Below are positions 36,586 to 48,269 of a stretch of DNA of 64,000 nucleotides, one piece after another; the stretch's first letter is position 1; every line of letters starts with the position of its first letter. The notes below the pieces were generated by a model that saw only the letters and a program-made list of their open reading frames with translations, searched no databases and was not told where the DNA came from. The DNA comes from Laguncularia racemosa (lineage: Eukaryota; Streptophyta; Magnoliopsida; Myrtales; Combretaceae). Made by a program: the position numbers and the translations under genes. Location of the stretch: positions 221,001 to 285,000 of the forward strand of contig JBBMOL010000292.1 in assembly GCA_037954665.1 (NCBI GenBank), read 5' to 3'.

Positions 36586-39500
36586 ATGTGGAAGACGATG
36601 AATACGTACTCTCCTCTCAGAAAGCTTCTTCTCCTCCGAACCCTCTCTTCAAACCCTCGCTTTTCCACTCAATCTCTCTCCACTTCCTCATTCCTCCTTG
36701 GCTCCAACACTCCCACTACACTTTCACCGTTCAACCAAAGGTGCAACTTTCTCGACAATCTCCGATTTCCTCCCGGGAAAGATAAAAGCTTCCTCTTTCT
36801 CTCTTCCCAAGCTACTGCCGACAAGTTAAACCTCAGATGTTGGAACTGCCAGGCTCTTGCGGCTTCATCGTCGCCATTTCTCGTCTGCCAGTCTTGCCGG
36901 AGCGTTCAGCCCGTCGACCCTTCCGTCGATTATTTCGATATATTCGGAATGTGAGTCCTTTTTTTTTTATTTATTTATTTTTTCCTTTTCACGATTTTAT
37001 CTTACGTAAGGCGTAGTTTTTTCTTTTATTTTATTTATTTATTTATTTTTGGGGAAATGCTTAAATGTAATGGAGGTTCTGATGAGATTGTTGATGAATA
37101 ATTTGAAACTCCTTGGTTTGTGACTTTGTGTGCTTTTCTTATTTATGATCATCAGACAAGTGAGAATCAGAAATAGAATAAAGTATCTTAGAAAGAGAAT
37201 GTGATGTGCATTCTTTAGCAGGGATAAGAAATATGAAATTGGGGATATAAATCTAGACGGCAAGTACAAGAAATGGCAAAAGAAGCTTCACCCTGATCTA
37301 GTGCATACGAAATCCGAGGTATTGTTTGCAAATGTATTGTCAAAGAATCTCTTTTTAATCATTTGAGTTTTTTTCTTTCTTTGATTTGTTTCTTTCTATT
37401 CCCTTAATTCTTTTGCAGCAAGAACGAGAATACGCTGCCGAGCAGTCTGCTCGTGTAATTGATGCATATCGGACGCTCACCTCGCCTTTGTCAAGGGCCA
37501 TATATGTTGTGAGTGCTGACTTACTTATTTTACTTATTAGTTGCAAAATTTTGTTGCTATCCAGCTTGTGATAACAGTGTTCAATTTTTCACAGCTTAAG
37601 CTTCGAGGTGCAAAAGTTGATGAAGAAGAGACAGTTTCAGAAGCAGAATTGCTGTCTGAGGTAAAATTAGATTTTACTGTGAAATGACAGTTGTTAGATA
37701 GTTCACACGTTACATAAATTTCTGCCTCTGCCTCTTAGTTGAGACCAATTAGTGAAAAGACACTTTCCAGAACACTTACCCATATAGTAAGCATCAATTA
37801 GGTCAGCAATTGTAGAGAGACTTGAGAGTAGCATAGGGTATAATATAGAAGAGTGGATCTGGTGATGCCTTTGCTCCAGTGCTGTCATCCTTAATTCTTT
37901 GTAGCAATAGCAAGTTCTTTAGAATTTAATTCATAATTATAAGGATCCCATTGTCTTAACAATGCAAGGTTCTTTTTAAAATTTGGACAGTGAACTTGTT
38001 GGGTTTCTACCAAGCCAGAGGGGTCCAAGGCAGGGTGATTGCTCATCACCTTATATTTCTGTTTTGTTAATGGAAAAATGTTCTGAAATCTTAAGCTAGA
38101 AGCCCTCTTGTAATGATTTATTTTTATATTGGTGCTGCAAGAAGAAAAGAATCATCCACCTCTATTTTGTGGATGATTTTATTATCTTTACGATTGGGAA
38201 TGTCGGATCTATTCTTTTAGTCAAGGTGGCTCTTCAGGAATTCATGCTGTTGCTGGTCTCCAAATAAACCCTTCCAAAAGCCATGTTATAATGGGAGGCT
38301 TGGCCCCGTAGATGGAAGCAGATAATCTTGAAGTCTCGTGCTTTCATGAAGGATTGCTCGTCAGGTACCTTAGTGTTCCTCTAGTGTCCTCCAATCAATC
38401 TAGAGACCATTATCAAGATTCGGGGAACTTGGCACTTCTTAATCCTTATCTTGTGATAGTAGTTTCCAACTTATGAAAACCATTTTGGCCACTGAAATTT
38501 TATGGGTATGCTACCCAGTTGTGTGCTTCCTTGACTAAAAGGCTCATGCTAAGGTTTCTTAGGATCAGTTATGTTGTTCTAAGAAGGAGGGATGCCTAAG
38601 ATTGATAATTAATTTTACATGGAACAAAGCAGCCCAACATAAACATATATGACACTATCTGGGGACAAGAAGGTGCTTGGAGGGCAGAGTGGGTGAGTCA
38701 AATCTTTTTATTTTGAAGAACCTCTGGAATACTTGCATCCATGGTCGTTTAGAAGATGCATTTTTGCCTAGGTGGGAACTAGCTTCACCAGGGAGAAAAG
38801 TACCTTAAATTTGCGTTTCTTGAAAATGCATGTCCTATGACTTCATGACCAAAAACTGCAAATCTAAGCTGTGCTATCTTTTATGTTGTAAAAAGCATGC
38901 AATTAAAATGCACTTTATTTATTTTTTATATATTATAGGTGTATGAGCACTTGGCCTTGTAAATGAGTCATGTTGCTAGAGATCAATGTTGCAGGTTCAA
39001 TTTTTGTTCAATCCTTGTAAGCTGCAGTGCAGTCTCTCTTTTATCTTTTCCTCTTAAAATTGATTAAAAGGGAAGAAGGTGCTGGGTTTCAAATGTCAGG
39101 AATGTAGCCATATTAGGAAGTCAAATATCTTTATCTTTATAATGTTATATTTATATGGGAAAATTACAAAGCATGACTTTTGATGCTTTTGCAATCAACT
39201 GAGCCGTGCTTTTTTCTTTAGCAGACTCATGACCCATGTTCTTCTCTGTTATGCGATTGTCAAGTATTCTATTAAAATCCTATATGACATGCATGTGATC
39301 CAAGGAAAAAAACCTTAAAATCACACGTAGATTCTTGTGAAACCCTCAATGAGACACTCTGTATCCCTCTTATCGTTTTCAAATCCTAAGTTAATAAGCT
39401 TCAAATCACATGAAAGAGAGATTTACAAATTCATTACTTGGGTTCTCTATTTTGCATGTGTGATTTGAGGGTTTGTTGCACATGCAAGTCACATGAGACT

Positions 39501-42500
39501 AACAAAGCACTTAATGATTGAATAATGGAGAAGAGCACAAGTATTGTGTTTGTTAAAAGAAAAAATACGGGTCAATTGATTGCAAAAACACTAAAATATA
39601 GGCTATGTTTTTGTAGTTTTCTCTATTTATATTTATGGATCCTTAGAAGTTATTGATAGATGTATGCATCCTTAGGAGATATGGTTAGATTTACAGATAT
39701 CTTTAATTAGGGAAAGTTAGGGGTATAATCTTCCATAAATGAGTATTTACACAATAGAGCATCAATGACATCCTCTCTGGTTGCAAGTGTTTGCTGTGTG
39801 CCTCCTCTTCTTACCACCTTTGGCTTTAGGCGTGCTGAAAGCAACCCACCTGATCGTAGCGGTAACTAGTGTTTCAAGGGTGGTCTCCCATGAGCTCTTA
39901 TGCAAGTGTCACCAATAAAAGGCAGGGGTGACTGGACCTTTGTGCCAAGTAACTCTAAGTTGAATTTTCTCGGCATATGACAACAACAAAGATCCACTTT
40001 TGTGTTTGAAGTGATGAGAACAACTTTTCTACACTAGAACATGTCTTTGGCTGAATGGGTGGGTTTGGTGTCCTTCCATCTGATTGTGAAGGCCTACATC
40101 TGGTTCGATCATGTGGAACAAGAGTCAGGATTGTTGTGGGACAGATTTAAGGAGTATTGCCACATATCATTTGGTCTACCAATTAGTAGCAATGCTTTGG
40201 GTGAGTTAGCAAAGTTGAGTCAGATCAGTATTGTAGAGTAATAAGTTGGGAAATTCTAGATGTTACTAGTGCTCACACCAGGCATGACCCTAATGCATCA
40301 GGTAGCTCTTTATAGTTTGGGATTATATGAGCCTACTTGGGTAGATGTGGAACTCTAGAATCCCCCAAACTTGAATCACTACTGAGCTTAGCTTGAGCTT
40401 ATGAGAGGATGTTGCAGTTTAATCGGCAACCACTGCCAGGGAGCTGGGATGTTGCGGTATGGCATTTTTAGGAAGGACTAGGGTGGAGGTGAATGGAGCA
40501 CAAGTTGTGACTTGTGAATCTTCTATTGATGGCAATCTGTCACGTTGTCTAACCCAATAAGAGACAGTGGATCGTTGAGCTTAAAGGATTATGGTTTAAC
40601 CATGACAACCCCTCCGCTTGAGGGATGGGGAGTTGGAAGATCGAGATGAGATAGAAAATGGTTGACATTTTGCTTAGTGTGAGCTTGGGGGACTAGCACA
40701 CTATTCAGGGTGGGAGTAATGTTAGGAATATAGTTATATTTGGAATAAAATATCTCTATTTTGTTATTTCTATATTTATGCAGCCTTAGGAGTTTTTGTT
40801 AGATTTATGCATATATATTTAATTAGGGAAAGTTTGGGATAGTAATCTTGCATAAGTGAGTGTCCGTACAGTAGTATTAAACAATCAAAAGTTTTTATTC
40901 CAAATGCATTTTAAAGATATTGGAACTCTCTCATTGAGTTTTCAAGAGACTAAAGTATTATCTCTAAAGAGCATTGTAGCAGCAGTTACCATGAGCTCTA
41001 ACCAAAAGGAAGGAGCTTTAACAAACCAAAACACCTTGCAGATCAATTTTAATGGTAATTGCCCATTGACTAAATCCATAACCTGTGCACATAACATAGA
41101 ATGTGTGATCTCCCCAACAAAACCACAAGAGCGTCCACCATGCTATATTCTCTTTGTACATAGAGCGAGTTACTAATTTTATTTGCCATAAACGCAGTGC
41201 ATGCTCCCTAAAAATGCATATAAAGTATGTATTTTTCTTAGAACACTGATTATACTCGCAATTTCACATGAAAACGCATTTTCTAGGTGGACTTTCTTTA
41301 TGTAAATCAACCTGTTTCCCACTTAGGTCAAAATGCATCTTTTAAATGTGTTTTTGCAATAAATTTCACAAATCACTTTTGCAGAAACAGTTTTTATTTT
41401 TACTTTTATTTTATTATTATTTCTGAGCTTGCAGCATTTTTTAACCATTTGTTATAGAATTTCTATGTGGTGTGATGGATGGATCAGGTTCCCTAATATA
41501 TTGGCTTGGTGAGAGGACTATTCATTTTACTGGAATTCTTGCCTAGCACTCTTATGCTCTAAACTGGAAGAGTAAATTGTGGTTTCTAGTGATATTTATT
41601 TCCTATGCCAAGACAGCTTTGAAAATCATGAGCATTAATTCATAGCATGTCCTTTCGCAAGGGAAGTATGGGCTGAGGTACAGGTGGACTTCTGTGGTCC
41701 TCTACCATGGGGGATCTACAAAGTCTCAACAGCCAGTACCTAAACATGAATGGTAGTCCTCAAGATAAATTGAGAAGATGTATTGGTATTGCAGCTGTGT
41801 TTTACTAAGCCCTCACTTTATGTATGGGACATTTTTAGCCCCTTTTCCTCTGCTTCCCATGAAAGAAAATATATTTGGCATGAGAGAAAATGTTCTGAGA
41901 GTGAGTGGCACTTGTTCCCATACTGAGGTCATGGCACGAATAGTCAGTTAAATTAGGTTGAAGGCAGTTTAGAAGTGTGATTCTAAATGTCTCTATGTCT
42001 GTGTTTTTCTCTCTTTACTTTTTTTTTCTTTTTTCACTTGGTTTTTCCTGTCCTAAGGGACTTTCTTTATAGAAATATTAATAAAAACTTACTGAATTAT
42101 CAAAAATATATATAAAAGAGGGAGAGAGAAATTATGAGGATCCTATTGAAATCGAAAAATACTGACATATCTATTTCACTTATGAATATATAACCATTCT
42201 GGCATTACATCCAAAATATATATATAAATAACCACACCATTATCTACAAGCTTATAATTGTTTAGCTTACCATCTAAATTTACAATAGTCAGAGCATGAA
42301 GTTTCCACATCATAATTGTCAAATTAATTTGCTTAATGCAATACATCTTGTCAATGTGTTGGCCCACACATGACAAGAAATATTCGAATTTGAACTAGAA
42401 AACTGTACTATTCTCTACTAGTTTAAGGTCTTATTCAATGGTTGTTGAATTAAATTTAAAATATTTGCATAGTAAAGGGGAGAGCTACTCAGCCATGCAA

Positions 42501-43152
42501 GACTTCATTTTCTGCATCATTCTTCCATGCGAGGAGAAACCCTTTTCTTATTATTTTCTTTCCTGAATTTGACTGCAGATAATGGAGATTCGGGAAGCTG
42601 TAGAAGAAGCAACAGACTCTCAGGCTTTAAACCAAATTCGTGCACAGGTATGCCAGAATTGAAAACTTCCTCTGGTAACACACATGCAAGGGAGAGGGGC
42701 CGCTATGGGTGTCTTAGGGATGCAGTAGGGAAGACGGGATTGAAGTAAATAGATAGGGGTGGAGGTGAGATATTCGGGAATGAAAAGAAAGGATTAAGCT
42801 GTTATACCTTGCTCCAAACCTCATTGTCATTCTCGCTGAATGTGCACAGAGCGTGTTAAGTGATGTAGGATATCAAGTCACTAGTACCTGTACATCTTTG
42901 ATTTTTGCTGCCTTTGCTTTAGTAGGCATTATTCTATTCTGTATCTTTCTCTGCAATCTGAGCACATCCTATGTATTCAATATGACCATACTGTTTATCC
43001 TTTCTCATCATCAGATGGAAAACAAATTGAAAAACTGGTCTAACTCTTTCGCGGATGCTATTAATAATCAAAATTTTGAGGAAGCTCTTAGGTGCGTTCG
43101 AAGAATGAAGTACTACACTCGAGTTAATGAAGAAATAGTGAAGAAGCTTTAA
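36586..43152 (+). CDS. HSCB/HSC20, mitochondrial J-type Fe-S cluster co-chaperone, six exons
   Basis: Exons 36586-36950, 37222-37318, 37419-37508, 37595-37660, 42579-42647 and 43015-43152, all with GT-AG borders, join in frame into 274 residues. Residues 1-40 are basic and hydroxylated like a mitochondrial presequence. CWNC (85-88) and CQSC (101-104) form the zinc-binding pair of eukaryotic HSCB. The J domain starts near VDYFDIFG and has the HPD triad at 145-147 (KKLHPDLVHTK), which stimulates the partner HSP70 ATPase. The C-terminal helical domain (about 205-274) normally binds the scaffold ISCU. An in-frame ATG at 36508 would add 26 residues; I prefer 36586 because MWKTMNTYSPLRK reads like a presequence start. 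Intron 4 is 4.9 kb and full of transposons; the splice sites look sound, so the gene is probably functional. Confidence 0.93.
37985..38820 (+). mobile_element. LINE reverse-transcriptase relic in HSCB intron 4, left part
   Basis: Broken frames give a decayed match to the RGLRQGDPLSPYLF block (QARGVQG...SSPYIS). This is followed by HLYFVDDFIIF at about 38156-38190, the catalytic xADD box with Val for Ala, and by downstream LINE-like sequence. The element lies in the sense orientation of HSCB. The same element probably resumes near 41440. Confidence 0.65.
39155..39626. mobile_element. 472-bp Mutator-like MITE inside the left LTR
   Basis: The ends are imperfect inverted repeats of about 50 bp: left GGGAAAATTACAAAGCATGA through TTTTGCAATCAACTGAGCCG, and right the reverse complement (AGAAAACTACAAAAACAT through TTTTGCAATCAATTGACCCG). 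The 10-bp TTATATTTAT flanks both sides (39145-39154 and 39627-39636), a Mutator-like target duplication length. There is no coding capacity. Removing it restores the LTR. Confidence 0.8.
40041..40241 (+). pseudogene. Retrotransposon gag relic
   Basis: The open frame SFHLIVKAYIWFDHVEQE then LLWDRFKEYCHISFG then ALGELAKLSQ matches the core of plant Ty3/gypsy gag (A..WY..LE.....W..FK......FG.....LGELA.L.Q). It is cut off on both sides by stops. In intact elements this is the capsid domain. Confidence 0.7.
41440..42110 (+). mobile_element. LINE 3' part in HSCB intron 4
   Basis: ACPFAREVWAEVQVDF near 41643-41690 corresponds to the C-terminal zinc-binding region of plant L1 ORF2 (HCPFAREVW). The stretch CCTGTCCTAAGGGACTTTCTTT then TTAATAAAAACTTACTGAATTATCAAAAA near 42050-42105 looks like an L1 3' end. 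It is probably the continuation of 37985-38820, separated by the LTR element and other DNA. Confidence 0.6.
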
Positions 43153-43416
43153 TACAGGTATGCCATGTTATGGATATCTGTGTCAGATGTAGGTATTGGA
43201 AGCTTTGCTATCGTTATATTATTTTTTTAGCTCATCTTCCAGCAAATCAATTAGCTGCTTATCTGATTCATTTACGATAAGTTTATGCTGATTGGCTATT
43301 GGAAAATGTTTGGTAAATAGGATATGTCATTGATGTAAGAGAAGAAGGCTCTTGCGACTGTCCAATAGCCTGGAAATCCAACTTCTGTTGTCTCTGCAAT
43401 CTGCATTTTGCAATAC

Positions 43417-43592
43417 TAAAAGTTTGTGGTCTTTTCCCTTCTTTAAGGGTCTCTTTGCCTTTGAAAGCTAAATGCCACCATACGGAATGCTAAAGTTTGT
43501 GGTCTTTCCCCTTTGTCAATGGGAGTTAGCTTTTGAAGGCAGGAGAGACCTTTATATCAACAACCAAAGAAAAAAGACCACAAATTTTAGCG
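43417..43592. mobile_element. MITE-like foldback with TTTGTGGTCTTTT arms
   Basis: The left arm (ACTAAAAGTTTGTGGTCTTT then TCCC...AAGGGTCTCTTTGCCTT) pairs with the reverse complement of the right arm (AAGGCAGGAGAGACCTT...AAAGACCACAAATTTTAG). A third, direct copy of the arm (GCTAAAGTTTGTGGTCTTTC) lies between them at about 43489, suggesting one end was duplicated. Confidence 0.5.
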
Positions 43593-43825
43593 AAGTGAGA
43601 TGATCTTCAGCATTCTCTGAAATTGCTGGAGTTATCTACCTGCTATATGTTGGAAAGAAAAAAATTAAGAGAATGAATGTAATATACTCGACGTCAATAT
43701 CTATTCTGTGTGCATCTCAATATAAAAGATCCCAGGAGAAATGACCAAAAGGCCACTAGCTATGTCTTAGTAATAAAATTTCAGAATTTATGTGCTTTTT
43801 GCAACTGGTTCATAGTTGGCGCATA

Positions 43826-44145
43826 TTCCAATTGTAAAAGGAAAGAGAAAAAGAAGGTGAGGGCTGTTTTGTTGAAAAGTTTTTGTCAATTTCCTATGTC
43901 AAATTGGTTGAGTGAGTAGTTACTGAGATTTGATAAATGGGAGACATTTGTCATAAGACTAAGTAGGGAGCTTGTTTTGGATGGAGCCCTCGTTCCAAGT
44001 ACAAAAAGGGAACAGTGAAAAGGTGAGGGCTGCTTCTGCTAAATGTTTTTCTTGTCAATTTCCTACATCAAATTGGTCAAACGAGCTGCTATATTAAGAT
44101 TCAATAATGGGAGACTTTAGTCATAAGACCACATAGTGAGTCATT
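43826..44145. repeat. Tandem duplication, period 166 bp
   Basis: GGTGAGGGCTG occurs at 43856 and 44022. The copies then run colinearly: TGTCAATTTCCTA.(G/A)TCAAATTGGT, GA.TT.(G)ATAA.TGGGAGAC.TT.(G)TCATAAGAC. They are diverged by point changes. No coding role is seen. Confidence 0.7.
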
Positions 44146-46359
44146 TAGACTGTACGAAGGACATGTGGACAAGTGATTACATGGTTATTATGATAATGTG
44201 CATGAGACACTCATGGAGACGAGCAGTTTTAAGAATGCTCACATTGACTATTTAACCTTGTAAAGCTTAGCCGCTGGAGAGAGATCGCTCTAGTATGATT
44301 TACCCAAAAAGAAGGATTACTTTAGTTATGATCTCTGATTTACATATAAACATCTACATATATGTGAAATGATTCAATAACTAGCATACATAGTTCTATT
44401 TAACAAGAATATCACATTCACAGAAATCTATAATCTATCATCATATGTATGTTATTTTTTAAATTAAAACCTATCATGCGTCAATAAATATAAATTATGT
44501 AGTCACGTCATATAAGTTTCTCTTTTGGTATGAGGAGGATCGTCGTCCTCATAGCTGTAGCTTTTCTAGTTAAGCATGCGGCAAGCAAAAACATGTGATG
44601 TGGCTATTACAAATGGTCAGCAATTTAGTCTGTATTTTGCAAAATATTTGTCCAAAAGGTTATACTAGTATCATTCCTGTCCTGGGAATTCTCTTCAGTG
44701 ATAGCAATTTAGTCCACGAGACAAATACATTTACCCTAAAGGTTATTAGCCAAAAAAAGGAAAGTAAAAAAAGAACGATCATTCTTTTTAGTTACTCTTA
44801 ATTCTTCTGACATGATTAATACCTGCACTATTCCAGATACCAGTATTTGATGAACAGTTGCAGTGACATACCAAAGAATGAGCATGAACCTATCAGGTAA
44901 GCGGCTCTGTCTTATCAGATATCTTGGCTTTGAGCTTGAAACGAGCCCCATTGAGCAGAGATTTTCTGAAATAGGTAGATGATGTGTGTTCACCATCTTA
45001 AACTGAAACCGAATATATACCTTAGCTACACAAGACTAGCAAAATGGTGATTTTAGATCTTAGGGTTGTGAGGTTGCAATGAACCAAATACAGCAATCAT
45101 ATTTGCTTTTTATGTTGTTTGTTGCATCATCCCATGGTAAGGAATCCGTCTTCCTATCTGTCTCAAGCAAACATTGACATCCATCATGTTGTTTTGAGCT
45201 TGCTGCTTTTGTCCAGAGCTTAACTGTCTTCTTCTTACCCAGTTAAAAGTTGAGGTGGCCCAGATTCATGATGTTAACCTGGCAAGACATGTATCTAGAT
45301 GCTGTTGAGGCTGACTGGAGGATACTAAACTTGAATTCTGTTATCCAATTCTCTATTCAAGCTATGATTCTACGCTGCGGGGTTTTTTTATTGCACAGGA
45401 AACCGCTAAGATATGGGAAATTCAAGACACACTAATGTAGAGACCATTATTCATTTATTATTATCTCCATTATACAAATTTTGGTGGGAGATCATGAAAC
45501 TGTATGATATTATATGATTTCAAGGGTCGATTTTGGACAAAGCATGTATTTAATGATAAAATTCTCTAGTGCTACAGGCCAAAACTTGATCAATAAAAGT
45601 TGTTTATTTAATGTCATATTCTAGATTATATTGCTCGGTTCTGTTGTATATATTGTCTTGAAGAAATAAACTTCTGAAAATGTGAACGCATGGGGGTTGT
45701 TGGGATTCGGATCCTTTTAACTTCTAATAAAACTATTATAGAGAGGATTATTTTAGTAATTGAGCTTTTGGCTTATGTCATGGACTGATTTTTTAGGCTA
45801 ACAGTAGGACACATTGTCTTAAGGAGATTTGGTTTAATAAAAGCTTGAAACAGGGTTTGTTCAACTGGTTTTTCAATTTTTGCATGCAAAAAATATGCTC
45901 AAAAAGGTTCTTTTAAACTCATTTGGGCTTCATATGCCTTTGATAAGCTTTGTACCTACACTTTAAGAAGACAGACTTCTTTTGTAAGGAGTTGGGCATA
46001 TGTTCTTTTGAAGCTTTATGAAGACTTGGCCTAGCTTGGCTTGCGTTGACTTCGAACCTTATGGTTACATAAAGTTAAAAAAGCTTTAATTCCAACCATC
46101 CCTCATTAGACATATGATCTGACGGTTGTCATCAATGGCTTATCTAGTTGTCCACCCTAGCTTCATCCAAAAGTCAAGATAGGGCTAAACTTTATATATA
46201 AGAGCCTTCTCCTTATTTGGAACATTTGATTGCATAATCGTTGTCACTTAGCTAGAATAACAAGAAGATCAAGCATTAGAATTCTTCAAGGACTAGTCAA
46301 GAACATTTCAAGGATGTTATATTCAATCCCTTGTCATGTGTACATTTTGAAAATTCGAG

Positions 46360-48265
46360 TTTGTTAGTTCCTCCTTCTATGCTCTCTTTATGACATATCT
46401 CCACATATTATCGAATTAAGAATTTCTCAAAATCAACTAACATGCTTGTTGTACATGATTGTCCAACTACAACAACCTTCTACAAACTTGAACCTTGAGT
46501 TCTTTTAAATATTATCTTATGTTCTCCTAAAATCCAATGTTGAAATTTTCTACACTTGTACTTATATCCATAATGGGGAACCAACTGTCAAACTAAATCC
46601 CTTTAATATCTATCTCTACTATGATTTATGGCAAGCTACATTTAAAGGTGAATTGAAAGGCTATTGAACTTGTAAAATCATGTGTATCCAATGCTTAAAG
46701 ATGAAAATTCTAATGTTTCTTTAAAACTATTTGATTCTTTTTGTAGACATGAATTCAAATATTTTTTTTATCTATGAGCATATTTATTTCATAATTATTA
46801 AAATCATCTTTTAAATAATATAAATATTTGTATAAATTTCTAATCAGAACTTGATTTGTATTAAGAATCTCTTTTTCCTATCAAATGAAAAGTGCCAAAT
46901 TAAAAATTGAAATAAAAGTGAAAATTCATGATTCAACTAATTTATTTCCATGCAAATCACTTTGAAAAGAGTGCATAAATCAAAATGTTTTATCAATTCA
47001 CTTGAAAAAAAAAATGGAACAAAATAAAAATTCAAGACTCAAAAGTGTAGACAAATTGTGTTGTTTATTGAATTACCTTAGTGATTGGCTGCATCTATGA
47101 TGAAACTGGGATGAGTCTACTTTTTTGGTATTGGCATTGGGGTTAGATAATTGTTTGTAATAAACTATGTATTATATGTTTGTGTGCTAATGGCGTCTGA
47201 AATATTCTAAATCTTGAAACACTGAAATTGGGTTGTTTGTTTGGCCTAAATTATAACGTAGGTGAACTCTTATTGATGCATGTAGTAATTTTGTGCTTGT
47301 ACATGATTTGAGGGTTTAGCATATTTATGTGTTTGCAATTAGTATGGGTATTTGCTAGGCATTTGCTCATCCTTCTAGTTTTTTTTTTAGGTAATGAAGA
47401 CTTAAGACCATAGGGTCGGGGTTTGCATGGTCTTACCAAGCAACAAGCGGTCTCTTGGGGTTTGGGAAGTGACAATAACAAAGATCACATGGATCAATGA
47501 TATATATAAGCAAAAGAAAAGCTTTATTATCGACATGCACAACTTAAATATATCATCTCACTATACTATTCCTTTCTCACATACATATATCCCTTAACAA
47601 TTATGAGTTTATTGGATTTAATCATAGTCTTAAACCTCTCTTATATAAAACAAACTAGCAAACAAAAATTTCTATTTCATATTTAGTACAACCACCACAT
47701 TCACTAAGGTGAATTTTTTCTAGGTGTGAATCAAATATCCACCATAGCCAGTTTCGCTAGTTCGTCTAATTTTCACGGTCCATTAGGACCTCCCTATTCT
47801 CAACATCTTCCCCATTTGCAAAATTTTATGATTGTTTCTATAGGGATTCCATGCTCATTCTATATGTAGCTTCTCTACTCCTTAAATACCTATTACCTTC
47901 GACCCCGAATTTCGAAACCAATCGAAGAGAATGCAAAGGATCCAAATCCTCTATTAATGTAAGCCAAAAACAATCATAGACGACTCACTTATAATGATGA
48001 ACTAGAATTGTAAGATAATATCCAATTCATGCTTTTAACAGCAACATGTCCAGGGTCACCCACGCCACAATGCCATCGTTTGATTTGCTATCAATTAGAA
48101 TAATAAGCTCAAATGGTGGGGAGGTGCTGCTAACAAAATCTGGCTTTCCCCAACCAAAATCCCATTCTATGAATGGGAACTTGCTCCAACTGCTAAATAA
48201 AATCAAACTGATTTTACCATCCCCGGTTTTCCTCCATGCCTCCGTGGATTCCTTGTGTTTTCACT
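46360..48265 (-). repeat. Oldest copy of the BAHD segmental duplication (partial)
   Basis: This block matches about 56760-58710 colinearly. The shared landmarks are TTGTACAT.ATTG.(C/T)CAACTACAACAACC, AGACAAATTGTGTTGTTT, TTTGGCCTAAATTATAAC-type sequence, TTTATGTGTTTGCAATTAGTAT, TCTTACCAAGCAACAA and the BAHD 3' end. It is more diverged than the other two copies are from each other and stops inside the BAHD coding part. Confidence 0.75.
47995..48265 (-). pseudogene. BAHD acyltransferase 3' fragment
   Basis: The minus strand gives the last ~90 residues of a BAHD enzyme. It includes the region of the DFGWG motif (WDFGWGKPDFV, with Phe retained) and the AWVTL segment. A one-base insertion and an 8-bp deletion near 48035-48050 disturb the end, and homology is lost near 48265. 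There is no start, HxxxD motif or amino half. It is a non-functional remnant of the same gene that is intact at 52797-54107. Confidence 0.8.
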
Positions 48266-48269
48266 GCCC

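Larger units (their letters stand above)
39094..40884 (+). mobile_element. Small gag-only LTR element in HSCB intron 4 (TR-GAG-like)
   Basis: A left LTR starting TGTCAGGAATGTAG (39094) and a right LTR starting TGTTAGGAATATAG (40720) share the landmarks TATTTATG..CCTTAG, TTAATTAGGGAAAGTT and ATAA.TGAGT. The right LTR is about 165 bp. TCAAA occurs just before the left LTR (39089-39093) and just after the right one (40885-40889), a 5-bp target duplication. The interior holds only a gag relic (about 40041-40241). The 472-bp MITE interrupts the left LTR. A total of 1.8 kb without polymerase fits a non-autonomous gypsy derivative. Confidence 0.68.
43153..46355. other. Region downstream of HSCB, no further gene recognised
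   Basis: The first few hundred bases should include the HSCB 3' untranslated region. Apart from the foldback (43417-43592) and the tandem duplication (43826-44145) listed separately, I see nothing ordered. Short open frames at 44595-44801, 44736-44996 and 45250-45435 show no domains. Confidence 0.4.

Noticed and set aside
45250..45435. Possible extra exon downstream of HSCB
   Set aside because: HSCB already ends with a complete family C-terminus at 43152. The later frame starts without a supported acceptor and shows no domain.
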